20,357 bases of DNA from Oppiella nova (lineage: Eukaryota > Arthropoda > Arachnida > Sarcoptiformes > Oppiidae). The stretch covers positions 1-20,357 of the forward strand of contig CAJPVJ010000800.1 of assembly GCA_905397405.1 (NCBI GenBank). Direction: 5' to 3'. The notes under the pieces were generated by a model, which searched no databases, was not told where the DNA came from, and saw only the letters and a program-made list of their open reading frames with translations. A program made the translations under genes and the position numbers. Of this stretch, positions 10,715-20,340 are shown in pieces (position 1 is the stretch's first letter; each line of letters begins with the position of its first letter).

Positions 10715-10781
10715 ATAATTCATAACTAATTTTAGTTTTTATATTATTTTTTAGATAAACATTAATGTTTACAGTATATCA

Positions 10782-11093
10782 GAGTTGGCCAGACATTATT
10801 TATTTATGTTTTTTACAGGTAAACCATTTTAGAGTCAATCCTAATTAATGTTATATTATTTGACAAGATTTGATAACATGCTAGTTTTTTATATGAATGT
10901 AGGATTTAAATATTTTTAATAAAATAATACTTAATTTTAAATTAAGGTTATTATAATCCCTTTCATTATAAGTAATTATTAATCCCTACTCATACATGTG
11001 TTATGATATTTGTGATTAGTTTTTAATAAAATGATTACAAGTACTGTAATAATGCTCACTCTTACCACCTGGACACTTCTGTGTAGGACACTG
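10782..11093. mobile_element. Small non-coding insertion with 9-bp flanking repeat
   Basis: This ~312-bp block is absent from the matching site in the other arm (near 16590). AGTATATCA flanks it on both sides (10773-10781 and 11094-11102), and the empty site has a single related ATCA-ending sequence, as expected for a target duplication. The outer bases can be read as CAGAG...CACTG, loosely like hAT elements, which make 8-bp duplications, but the inverted termini are poor. It has no coding capacity. It contains an inverted identical copy of 87 bp from copy 3 intron 9. It could be a MITE or filler DNA from a break repair. Confidence 0.55.
10861..10947 (-). repeat. 87-bp inverted copy of copy 3 intron sequence
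   Basis: The exact reverse complement of 10180-10266, located inside the insertion 10782-11093. Perfect identity to copy 3, and not to the copy 6 intron, shows that it was copied from the left arm after the two arms separated. Together the two make a long stem spanning the last two exons of copy 3. Confidence 0.88.
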
Positions 11094-11559
11094 AGTATAT
11101 CATCAGTAATATGTGTGCTTATTTTGTAACAATTGATAATATTATTTGATTAGTTGAAATTGAAATTTCTTTTAATTAAAAACTAATCAAATTAAAACCC
11201 AATAAAATTAAATGTAAAGGTATATATAATTATATAATTATTTGAATGTTTATATTGTTTGAATAAACCACTAACACTTACAATAAGGATATAGTAAACA
11301 AATTGATTCATTATTTAAATTCAAGTAATTTACAAGTATTTCATGTTCTTAGTGAAACAATAGTGTATTAATCATTTCAGTAGTTATAAATAGAAGTGTC
11401 GTGAACAACTAAAAAACTATTTAAACTTTTAAACTTGCGGTTTGAATGAAAATTTTAATATTTTAGCCTAACATAAATCTTAAACTTATATTTTGCCTAT
11501 TTAATTATATTACAATTAGATCTAATTATAACAGTATATATTAACTAAAAACATCAAAT

Positions 11560-12058
11560 ATGAGCGAAAATTCATCGGACAAAAACTCTAAGAAATGGTA
11601 ACTAAAAAGTCCAAAACAATACAAATTCTGTTTAATTATATTCCATTACATTCAGCGATCATTTGCCAATCGACGAGTCCATACGTCTTACGGGCGATAT
11701 CTTTGAACATGTCATGAAAACTAACGGTATAGAGGAGGGGTTGGTCACCATTGAGCCCTATTGTGACAAAAGTATTTACCACTGTTTTGTAAGAACCGGG
11801 TACCTTATTCTCATTGCATTAACAACTATGGAAAAGGTGAGCAAATTACCATTAATTTATGCACAATATAATGATTTATTCGTGATTATTTGTGTAAAAA
11901 GGACGATGTTCAAAAAGCCAACAAAGGAATTGAGGATATGGTTAAACTGAGTAATAAATATCGGAAAACAGGGTTTATAATAGGCCTCATGAAAATGATT
12001 AAAACACCTAATTATGATAAATACACCGATTGTGAGTATGATTTGTTTTGTCAAATAC
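11560..12058 (+). pseudogene. TTC39/Iml2-like copy 4, truncated after exon 3
   Basis: Exons 1-3 are 11560-11597, 11656-11836 and 11902-12031, the same sizes as copy 3, and nearly identical to copy 5. They encode an N-terminus MSENSSDKNSKK, then DHLPIDESIRLTGD, then DDVQKANKGIEDMVKL. After the GTGAGT donor only 27 nt of intron 3 remain before family homology stops at 12058, where elongase sequence on the other strand begins. Exons 4-11 are missing, so no complete protein can be made. Copy 5 is its counterpart in the other arm and keeps exons 4-11 in the loop of the inverted repeat. The loss may be real or a misjoin at the palindrome edge. Confidence 0.85.
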
Positions 12059-12229
12059 AAACACCAGCCATAAGAGCATAATTGTGGCGAACTGTGTGGG
12101 CCCGCCATTGATTAAGGGATAGCCTTTAATCCGGTTGTCCGTCTCGTCGACCCAATACTCGTGAAACACATATAGGAAAGCATTTATGGATTGGGTTTTT
12201 GTCTCGTTTTGTATAGTATTTAATGAATT
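12059..12229 (-). CDS. ELOVL-type fatty acid elongase, single N-terminal exon (fragment)
   Basis: On the minus strand, 171 nt (57 codons) are open from a plausible TGTAG acceptor, in frame with an immediately upstream stop, down to the palindrome junction. The protein contains EYWVDETDNRIKGYPLING, then GPTQFATIMLLWLVF. This resembles the start of ELOVL very-long-chain fatty acid elongases: a conserved Pro-Leu-x-x-x-x-Pro-Thr stretch leading into the first transmembrane helix. These are ER membrane enzymes that condense malonyl-CoA with acyl-CoA. The catalytic His box is not in the window, and neither a start codon nor other exons were found in 12230-13414. At the junction TTT is followed by GTATTT, which would be a formal donor but lies in palindrome-arm sequence. 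Probably an orphan fragment brought in by the rearrangement. Confidence 0.65.
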
Positions 12230-13414
12230 CTACACAATATGTTAAATAAATAAAACATATGAATATTAGTGATATTATATATAGTGTTAATTAAGATAAC
12301 CCTATACCATGGTATGATGGTCCATGGACGAACATTGATACGTTTGAAAAGAAAATATTGAAGTTGTCTAATATGTTAAAATATTTATATGGATATTTAA
12401 TAGGCATTTAAGTAACTATTATATAATAATACCACTGAGTGTTAATTATTTAAAGTACCTAAATAAGTAATAATTGAAGTAATGAGTGTAATATTATATA
12501 ATAGTATTGATTATAATTATATTCTTAAATTGCCTAATTATTTTTAATTTAAAACACGTGCAATTTATATTATGCATTTGAAAATATTAATTAATACTTT
12601 ATTTGCAATTTTGATAGAAATGTGATAATTAAATTAATCAATGGTAATAAAAAATTTAATTATTAATCCCATTATTATGATTCCTGATACAGTTAAACAC
12701 TTGGACTACCTGCTGCAAAGTAATCATAAGTATATTTAAGTAAGAATCTAAGCATATTGACCATGTTCCTTGTAAATTAATTAAATATACTTGTAATTCA
12801 CATTAAATGATTAAACTATAATTATAATATATTTAATAAATCTTTTATATGTTTAATATTTTGTAATTAACCATAATTTACGTAGACATGTATACTTAAA
12901 GCTATACTATAGCTATAATCTCTAATATCAGGTTTTAATTTAATTACTTATTATTAAATGTATATTATAATTAACGAAATCACTTTTTATAGTTTAAAGT
13001 CAACTTATAACTAATGTTTTTTAAATAAATTATCTAAATTAATTAAAGTTAAGTTATAAGTTTACCAAGTGGCAAATAAATCTGGTTGAGTAAATGAAAC
13101 TTTTCATATGTTAATATAAAGTTGTAATATACAGTAATTCTTAAATTTTTCTAAATTGTATACAATTTACTATAATACATTAAATATGATTCTTATTGTT
13201 AATTTATAATAATTAAAAATATAACAGCTCAATAACACCTTGAGACAAAGTAAATATAAGTAAATATTTAAAAATATATCTTTGAAAAGAATTTATTATA
13301 AAAGTTCATAGTATACAAAAAATGATAATTACTTTTTGTTTGTATTAACAATCAACAAACAATAATTAAATTAATTTATAGTTATAATTAAATTTCATAA
13401 TTTATCAGGGTAAA
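12230..13414. other. AT-rich spacer in the loop of the inverted repeat
   Basis: Highly AT-rich. I found no family exon, no further elongase exon and no RNA gene. It holds the 3' flank of copy 5, which does not match the 3' flanks of copies 3 or 6. Confidence 0.55.
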
Positions 13415-16120
13415 CTACACTTGTTTCTCTTCAGTTTCCAAGAGTTGGTCATATTTTTTACGATCAATTTTGATGTCTTTTAGCCATTGCTTCTTATATT
13501 CCTCCACTGAATACAGGAAATAGACAAATATCTTATGAGTCAATTAAGTGATATCTATGTCTATAATAAAACATACGTTTGTTCTCATCCTCGCCCTCTT
13601 TCTCATTACCGACGCCTAACTCCCGGAGCGCCGCAAACGCCCGGATGTGGACGTAGTTCTCGTTGAGATAACCCGAGTACTCATTAATACATTTGTTGAG
13701 TAATTCAATGGCTTTGTCGTTATTTTTCATATCGTATTCAATTAAACCCATTTCAAGTGCCGCCTGAGCTGGTAGTGAGAACTCGCGACCAATACGTCCA
13801 TCACTTAAATTGAATTATAATCATAAGTTATAGTATAACTGTTATATTGTCCTGGTTATATAATTTGTAATAATTCAACAAAACATACTTTTCAACAATG
13901 ACCTGCATGCATTCTCTCGCCTTGTTATATTCATTCATTAGCCTCCATACAGCGCCCTGTAAATACTTGGCCATTAAATAATTGTCCAGGTAATCGCTTT
14001 CATCTGTATTTATAAAATTTTACTAATAAATATTTTTATCTCCAAACAATAAAAACTAGTTTTTATAATGTTAATAATTCATACTAAGATTGTTTTTATA
14101 TTTAGCCACATGTTTGCTAATCCTATCCATAAACCTTTGCAACAATACTGTATTGCCTCTGATAAATAGCAGCCAGTTCAATTCGTGTAAAATTTCCTAA
14201 AAGGACAATTAATTATCGTTTAATCTAATGATAAACATTAATTTTTGTGAGGTATGTGTGAGTAATGATAAAATAGTGACATATCGTACCACATCTGGCA
14301 ATACAAGCATTTCATTTGATTTCATGTATTTCTCGGACCTAACGACTGCCAACTTTTCCGGTGTAATGGTTTTGCCCACGTGTCTGATCCTGAGCCCCGG
14401 TACCACTCTGTTAATGAGCCAATACATGAGACAAATCTATATAAAACATATTATAAATAATACTAAACAAGTTTATTTACTCAAACAATTTGGTGGCCCT
14501 ATGTTTCTCATCGGAGTCGTCCGTTTCAACAGCTTTCGTGTACCGAAACACGGCCTCCGCGTACGTGGCCATAGCCGGCGAAAAAAGGCTACCGGTGCGA
14601 AACTTTTCCGCGTAGATTATACACTGGTCCCAATCGCCTACCAGTGCGTAGCACCACATCAGCTCAAAGTATACGAACCGCAAGAAATTGATCTGACTAG
14701 TCATCAGTATTTGGTTATACATCTCGATAGCTGTGTCTATTTGACCGCTTAATTGTAGTAATTTTGCACTGAACATCTTCAAGATCAAGTTCTGATAGGC
14801 AACATGAGGTGATAATAACGAATTAGTAAATAGTTTAATATTGATTGATCATGTTAACAAACTTGAGGGTATTTTTCGAGCTCCTTATTCAGTATTTCTT
14901 TGCATATCTCATGGTTGACTGGACCGAGACATCCGTGCGGTTCAATGTAACACCAGTATAATAGTCGGGTCAACCTGGCTAACTGGCTGCATAATCCGGG
15001 TAATTCGAAAGCGGCTCTATTCAGGTTAGACCATCCGGTCCTCTCGACCCCTTTGATGCCCAAGAAGTTGATAACTCGTAGTATTTTTGGCGGTATATTA
15101 CTCTAGTGGTTTACCCTCTGGGGTAACCGGTCCGCATGCCGGCGGAGCATCAATTCAGCGCTGCTGAGCGAGAGGGTAACCCTTGCCCAAGAGTCATAAT
15201 GAAACGTCATAGACAAGTAATCTAAAATGGTTTATTTTATTGATATATAAATTATATAATATAATATTTGAAGTTTTTAAGTAATATTACGTATATTTAC
15301 CGAAAATTGTTGACAAACTTTTGCAATCTATACGCGACTCGTATTAATGAGAATACACTATGGGTTTCAATGCCCAACAGTATGGCACTGCACGCGTATC
15401 CAAACGAATGTATTAACTCGGAGTGTAGTTCCACTTTAATATTATTAAAAAATATTATAAGAAAGGTAAAATAATATATTCTGTACTGTATGTGATTAAG
15501 ATTATTAACGGAATTTGTTAGAAAATAATTTTATAAATTACATAATATTATTCATACTAAATCTGTTTTGATAAGGATTCCATTGATAAATTTAAAGAAA
15601 ATAAATTTCTTAACTAATACAGGTATTTGACAAAACAAATCATACTCACAATCGGTGTATTTATCATAATTAGGTGTTTTAATCATTTTCATGAGGCCTA
15701 TTATAAACCCTGTTTTCCGATATTTATTACTCAGTTTAACCATATCCTCAATTCCTTTGTTAGCTTTTTGAACATCGTCCTTTTTACACAAATAATCACG
15801 AATAAATCATTATATTGTGCATAAATTAATGGTAATGTGCTCACCTTTTCCATAGTTGTTAATGCAATGAGAATAAGGTACCCGGTTCTTAGAATACAGT
15901 GGTAAATACTTTTGTCACAATAGGGCTCAATGGTGATCAACCCCTCCTCTATAGCGTTAGTTTTCATGATATGTTCAAAGATATCGCCCGTAAGACGTAT
16001 GGACTCGTCGATTGGCAAATGATCGCTGAATGTAAGGAATATAATTAAACAGAATTTATATTGTTTTGGACTTTTTAGTTACCATTTCTTAGAGTTTTTG
16101 TCCGATGAATTTTCGCTCAT
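13415..16120 (-). CDS. TTC39/Iml2-like TPR protein, copy 5 (one segment corrupted)
   Basis: Minus-strand exons 1-11 are 16120-16083, 16025-15845, 15779-15650, 15433-15301, 15211-14863, 14791-14481, 14407-14290, 14196-14085, 14003-13889, 13803-13577 and 13506-13415. These sizes match copy 3 exactly and total 1806 nt (601 aa, stop TAG). Blocks include NFLGIKGVERTGW, YFELMWCYALVGDWD, EKFRTGSLFSPAMATY, LRIRHVGKTITPEK and GLIEYDMKNNDKAIE. The gene is complete except for 15103-15224, which removes the exon 5 acceptor and about the first third of that exon. Complementing that segment in place repairs both. Exons 1-3 lie in the right arm; exons 4-11 lie in the loop, with no partner opposite. Confidence 0.82.
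15103..15224 (-). other. Same-direction complement segment, copy 5 intron 4 / exon 5
   Basis: Read on the minus strand, these 122 bases are the base-by-base complement, in the same order, of the matching part of copies 3 and 6. The match starts 13 nt inside the intron (complement of ATCTAATGAACAG), covers the acceptor and the exon through the complement of GGTGATC, then returns to normal at AGTAATATACCG. The coding block so restored is the RSQWESE...GVSHLVIS region. Exon length and both junctions are preserved exactly. Confidence 0.95.
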
Positions 16121-16644
16121 ATTTGATGTTTTAGTTAATATATACTGTGATAATTAGATCTAATTGTAATATAATTAAATAGACAAAATATGAGTTTAAG
16201 ATTTATGTTAGGCTAAAATATTAAAATTTTAATTCAAACCGCAAGTTTAAAAGTTTAAATAGTTTTTTTTAGTTGTTCACGACATTTCTATTTATAACTA
16301 CTGAAATGATTAATACACTATTGTTTCACTAAGAACATGAAATACTTGTAAATTACTTGAATTTAAGTAATGAATTAATTTGTTTACTATATCCTTATTG
16401 TAAGTGTTAGTGGTTTATACAAACAATATCAACATTCAAATAATTATATAATTAATACCTTTACAATTAATTTTATTGGGTTTTAATTTGATTAGTTTTT
16501 AATTAAAAGAAATTTCAATTTCAACTAAACAAATAATATTATAAATTTTGTTAAAAGATAAGCAGACATATTACTGTTGATAGTAAGTAAACATTAAAGT
16601 TTATCTAAAAAATAATATAAAAACTAGAATTAGTTATGAATTAT
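16121..16644. other. Intergenic spacer, copies 6 to 5
   Basis: An AT-rich counterpart of 10715-11559 without the 312-bp insertion. It preserves the presumed empty target site. No gene seen. Confidence 0.6.
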
Positions 16645-19550
16645 TTAAACAGTTTTCTCCTCAGTATCCAAGAGTTGGTCATATTTTTTACGATCAATTT
16701 TGATGTCTTTTAGCCATTGCTTCTTATATTCCTCCACTGAATTCAGGAAATAGACAAATATCTTATGAGTAAATTAAGTGATATCTCTGTTTATAAGATG
16801 ACATACGTTTGGTCTCATCCTCGCCCAGTTTCTCATTACCGACGCCTAACTCCCTGAGCGCCGCAAACGCCCGCATGTGGACTATGTTTTCGCTCAGATA
16901 ACCCGAGTACTCATTAATACATTTGTTGAGTAATTCAATGGCTTTTTCGTGGTTTTTCAACTCGTATTCAATTAAACCCATTTCCAGAGCCGCCTGAGCC
17001 GGCAGTGAGTATTCGCGGCCAATACGTCCGTCACTTAATGGTAATTTTATATATAAATAATATATTATTAATTAATGACAAAATTTTACATATGACAAAA
17101 TTTGATAACATGCTAGTTTTTTACATGAATGTAGGATTTAAATATTTTTAATAAAATAATACTTAATTAAGGTTTATTGATGAAAAGATAAATTTTATTA
17201 TAATTAAGATAATTAAGTGCACTATCTTAAAATAAAGTAAATGACAAAATTGTACATACTTTTCAAAAATAACCTCTATACATTTACTGGCTTTTTCGTA
17301 TTCACCCATTAATCTCCAAATAACACCCTGAAAATATTTGGCCATCAAATAATTGTCGATATAATCGCTTTCAGCTGTTAAATAGATTTTATAATTATTA
17401 TTATTGTTATTATATTAACTAGCTTGTAAATTAAATAGGTGTTGCATTTATAAACTCATACTTAAATTGCTTTCGTATTTCACCACATGCTTGCTTATCC
17501 TATCCATGAATCTTTGCAAAAGTACCTTGTTGCCTCTAAGACATTGCAAATAATTGAATTCATGTAAAAGTTCCTAAAATGTAAAATTAGTTTAATGTTT
17601 GAAATTTATTTTTCTATGTATTATATGGTAGGTTTAAGTTATATAGAAAATATAGTGACATATACCACGTCAGGCAATACAAGCATTTCATCGCATTTCA
17701 TGTATTTCTCGGACCTAACGATTGCCATCTTTTCCGGTGTAATGGTTTTGCCCACGTGTCTGATCCGTAGCCCCGGTACCACTCTATATGTGATAACATA
17801 GTATACGATAACCCTCATTGCAAACATAACTAAACACAAAATATATATTTACTCAAACAGTTTGGTGGCCTTATGTTTCTCATCGGAGTCATTTATCTCG
17901 ACAGCTTTCGTGTACCGAAAGATCGCCTCCATGTAAGTGGCGATTGCCGGCGAAAATAAACTACCGGTGCGAAACTTATGCGCGTACGCCACACACTGAT
18001 CCCAGTCGCCCACCAGCCCATAGCACCACATGAGCTCAAAATATATGAATCGCAAGTAGGTCATTCCCGTGTCGGCCATCATCCGGTTATACATGCTAAT
18101 GGCGGTCTCTATTTCCGGCGAATTAACATGGTCAAAACGGGACTTGTACAAGTTTTCGTCCAAGACCAAACAAGAGGTGTTTTTATTACAAATTAATAAA
18201 CAGTTTACATTTGAATGGTAACAAACTTGAGGGTATTTTTCTAGCTCCTTATCGAGTATCTCTTTGCATATGTCATAGTTAATAGGACCGAGACATAAAT
18301 GCGGCTCCATATAGCTCCAGTATAATAGTCGGGCCAACCTAGCTAATTGACTAGATAATCCGGGTAATTCAAAAGCGGCTCTATTCAGGTTAGACCATCC
18401 AATCTTCTCGACCCCTTTGATGCCCAAGAAGTTGATGACTCGTAGTATTTTTGGCGGTACGTTACTGATCACCAAATGGGAGACCCCATTGGCCAGGCGT
18501 ACGGCCGCCTCGTAGTTAAGTCGCGACGACTCGCTCTCCCATTGGGAACGGGTTCTCAGTATTACTTTGCAGTATCTGTTCATTAGATAAATGTTGAATT
18601 TTATATTGAAATATATTATATTGATATGTATTTAAGGTTTTTAAAAATAATATTACGTTTATTTACCGAAAATTGTTGACAAACTTTTGCAATCTATACG
18701 CGACTCGTATTAATGAGAATACACTATGGGTTTCAATGCCCAACACTACGGCACTGCACGCGTATCCATACGAATGTATTAACTCGGAGTGTAGTTCCAC
18801 TTTAATTTTATTTTAAAAATATTATAAGAAAGGTAAGATAATATATTCTGTAGTGTATATGATCCAGAATATTAACAGAATTTTCAAAAATAAGTTTAAT
18901 TTGTCAGAAATTAATCTTATAAATAATATAATCTTATACAATATTGTTAAAATTAGATCTATAAGTTTTGATAATCATTTTTTGGATTAATTTATTAATT
19001 TAAATAAAATAAAATATATCCATAGTTTTTACAGGTATTTTATAAAATAAATCATACTCACAATCGGTGTATTTCTCATAATTAGGTGTTTTAATAATTT
19101 TCATGAGGCCTATTATAAACCCTGTTTTCCGATATTTATTACTCAGTTTAACCATATCCTCAATTCCTTTGTTGGCTTTTTGAACATCGTCCTTTTTACA
19201 CAAATAAATATAGAATAAAGCATTATAATGTACATAGTTATTAAATTAATGGTAATTTAGTTACCTTTTCCATAGTTGTTAATGCGATCAGTATAAGATA
19301 CCAGGTCCTAACGAAACAGTGGTAAATACTTTTGTCACAATAGGGCTCAATAGTGACCAACGCCTCCTCTATGCCGTTATTTCTCATGACATGTTCAAAA
19401 ACATCGCCCGCAAGGCGTATGGACTCGTCGATCGGCAAATGATCACTAAATGTAACCAAAATTATTTAGAAATCTTGACATAAATGGTATATTTTAAAGA
19501 CATTTAGTTTACCAATTCTTAGACTTTTTGTTAGAAGAATTTTCGCTCAT
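16645..19550 (-). CDS. TTC39/Iml2-like TPR protein, copy 6 (one segment corrupted)
   Basis: Minus-strand exons 1-11 are 19550-19513, 19445-19265, 19191-19062, 18799-18667, 18575-18227, 18163-17853, 17783-17666, 17573-17462, 17374-17260, 17033-16807 and 16736-16645. They are identical in size to copy 3 (1806 nt, 601 aa) and very similar in sequence, and copy 6 is the partner of copy 3 in the inverted repeat. Blocks are QWESESSRLNYEAAVRLANG, PPKILRVINFLGIKG, YFELMWCYGLVGDWD and LRIRHVGKTITPEK. The only defect is at 18115-18168, where the exon 6 acceptor and first codons are replaced by their complement. Read as printed, exons 5 and 6 run together through the intron as one open frame with an unrelated segment (CLVLDENLYKSRF). 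A gene caller would accept this as a fusion exon, but it is not family sequence. Confidence 0.83.
18115..18168 (-). other. Same-direction complement segment, copy 6 exon 6 start
   Basis: The minus-strand sequence over 54 bases is a 54/54 base-by-base complement, in the same order, of copy 3 from ACCAGAACC to AAGCGGCC. Flanking bases on both sides agree directly with copy 3 (CTCTTGTT before, AAATAGAGACC after). The segment includes the intron 5 acceptor. This is the clearest instance because the two arms otherwise align with few differences. Confidence 0.97.
19243..19445 (-). other. Copy 6 exon 2 and its donor
   Basis: Exon 2 (19445-19265) opens with DHLPIDES after a TTTAG acceptor and ends ATGGAAAAG before a GTAACT donor. 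The printed frame runs on a little into the intron, which makes an apparent short ORF. The real exon ends at 19265, by comparison with the matching exon ends of all copies. Confidence 0.7.
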
Positions 19551-20242
19551 ATTTGGTGTTTTAGCAAATTTTTTATTAATAACTTATATAAAAATAGCTA
19601 TTTTTCACTTTACAATTTGGTTAATCTCATTTGATCGAAAAATGTAGATATTTAGATAGCTAATGTCAGACAAGTAATTTATATTGTTAGCAAATACATT
19701 TTTAGAAGACTATAATAAATAATTAATTGTTTTACAATTTTACCCATTTTTTTCAGTAAAAAAATTTATTTCTTTATTTATTTTTAATGATATATTTATC
19801 CTACTGTTAATGCGAAGCAATGAAGTATGGTAGTAAGGCTAATGTTTCCTTATTTTAAGTAATTATTACTAACAAATACATTTATAATTATTTATATAAG
19901 GATAAGGTAATGCATTTAAAGAATATATGTATCTGTACTTATTTACGGTATAAAACAGTTTATGTGTACTGTAAGTGTATGATATATTGTATAATTCATT
20001 AAGGCTAGGCTTACCTGGCTTGATTGCAATTTATTTATTTTTTACATTTTAATATTCTAATACTTTTAATTGTTTAAAAAATTTAATAAGCATTACGTCG
20101 AACAGTATTTATGCGATAAAACACATACATTTCAATCGTATAAACTACTATTATACAAAAATTCATTATAAGTTTATGGAAAGGTAGTCATAAACTCAAA
20201 GTATTTGCATAACATAGAAATAAAAATGATAATGAGGTTCAT
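19551..20242. other. Intergenic spacer, copies 7 to 6
   Basis: The counterpart of 7129-7823. AT-rich, no gene. It contains the presumed promoter of copy 6. Confidence 0.6.
19583..19590 (-). promoter_or_regulatory. Possible TATA box of copy 6
   Basis: TATATAAG on the minus strand, 33-40 nt upstream of the copy 6 ATG, matches copy 3. Weak on its own in AT-rich DNA. Confidence 0.35.
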
Positions 20243-20340
20243 TTAATTTTCACTTATTTTATCTTCAGATTTCAATAGATTTTCATAACTCTTTTCGTCG
20301 ATATTTATATCTTTAAGCCATTGTTTTCTGTATTTTTCCA
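20243..20340 (-). CDS. TTC39/Iml2-like copy 7, last exon only (runs off window)
   Basis: The 98-nt terminal exon follows a TTTTAG acceptor, encodes EKYRKQWLKDINIDEKSYE and then LLKSEDKISEN, and ends in TAA. It matches the last exon of copy 2 and is its partner in the inverted repeat. The rest of the gene would lie beyond 20357 on the minus strand. Confidence 0.85.

Larger units (their letters stand above)
10715..11559. other. Intergenic spacer, copies 3 to 4
   Basis: AT-rich, without genes. It matches 16644-16121 of the other arm except for an extra block at 10782-11093 (listed separately). The 3' flank of copy 3 and the presumed promoter of copy 4 lie here. A TATATATT stretch sits close to the copy 4 ATG but is too near to call a promoter. 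Confidence 0.6.
7014..12058 (+). repeat. Left arm of giant inverted repeat
   Basis: This arm runs from the last intron of copy 2 through all of copy 3 and exons 1-3 of copy 4. It is matched in reverse complement by 20357-15623, including introns and intergenic DNA, at an eye-estimated identity above 90%. The inner edge is sharp: both arms share sequence through CAAATAC, then diverge at 12059 and 15622. The outer edge is not reached because the window ends at 20357. The left arm is longer mainly because of the insertion at 10782-11093. Confidence 0.93.

Noticed and set aside
10772-11101. Firm assignment of the insertion to the hAT superfamily
   Set aside because: CAG-type ends and an ~8-bp duplication fit loosely, but the termini are only weakly inverted and the duplication register is ambiguous.
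12230-13414. Missing exons 4-11 of copy 4, or more elongase exons, hidden in the loop spacer (direct, reversed or complemented)
   Set aside because: Reading both strands and spot-checking the plain complement showed no family motif; the stretch is simply AT-rich.
14228-14752. 174-codon open frame on the + strand
   Set aside because: Shadow of exons 6 and 7 of copy 5, which are coded on the minus strand with clear family motifs and splice sites.
17849-18583. Single 244-codon exon in copy 6
   Set aside because: It bridges exon 5, an open intron and the complemented segment. Copy 3 shows two exons with an acceptor that is merely masked here.
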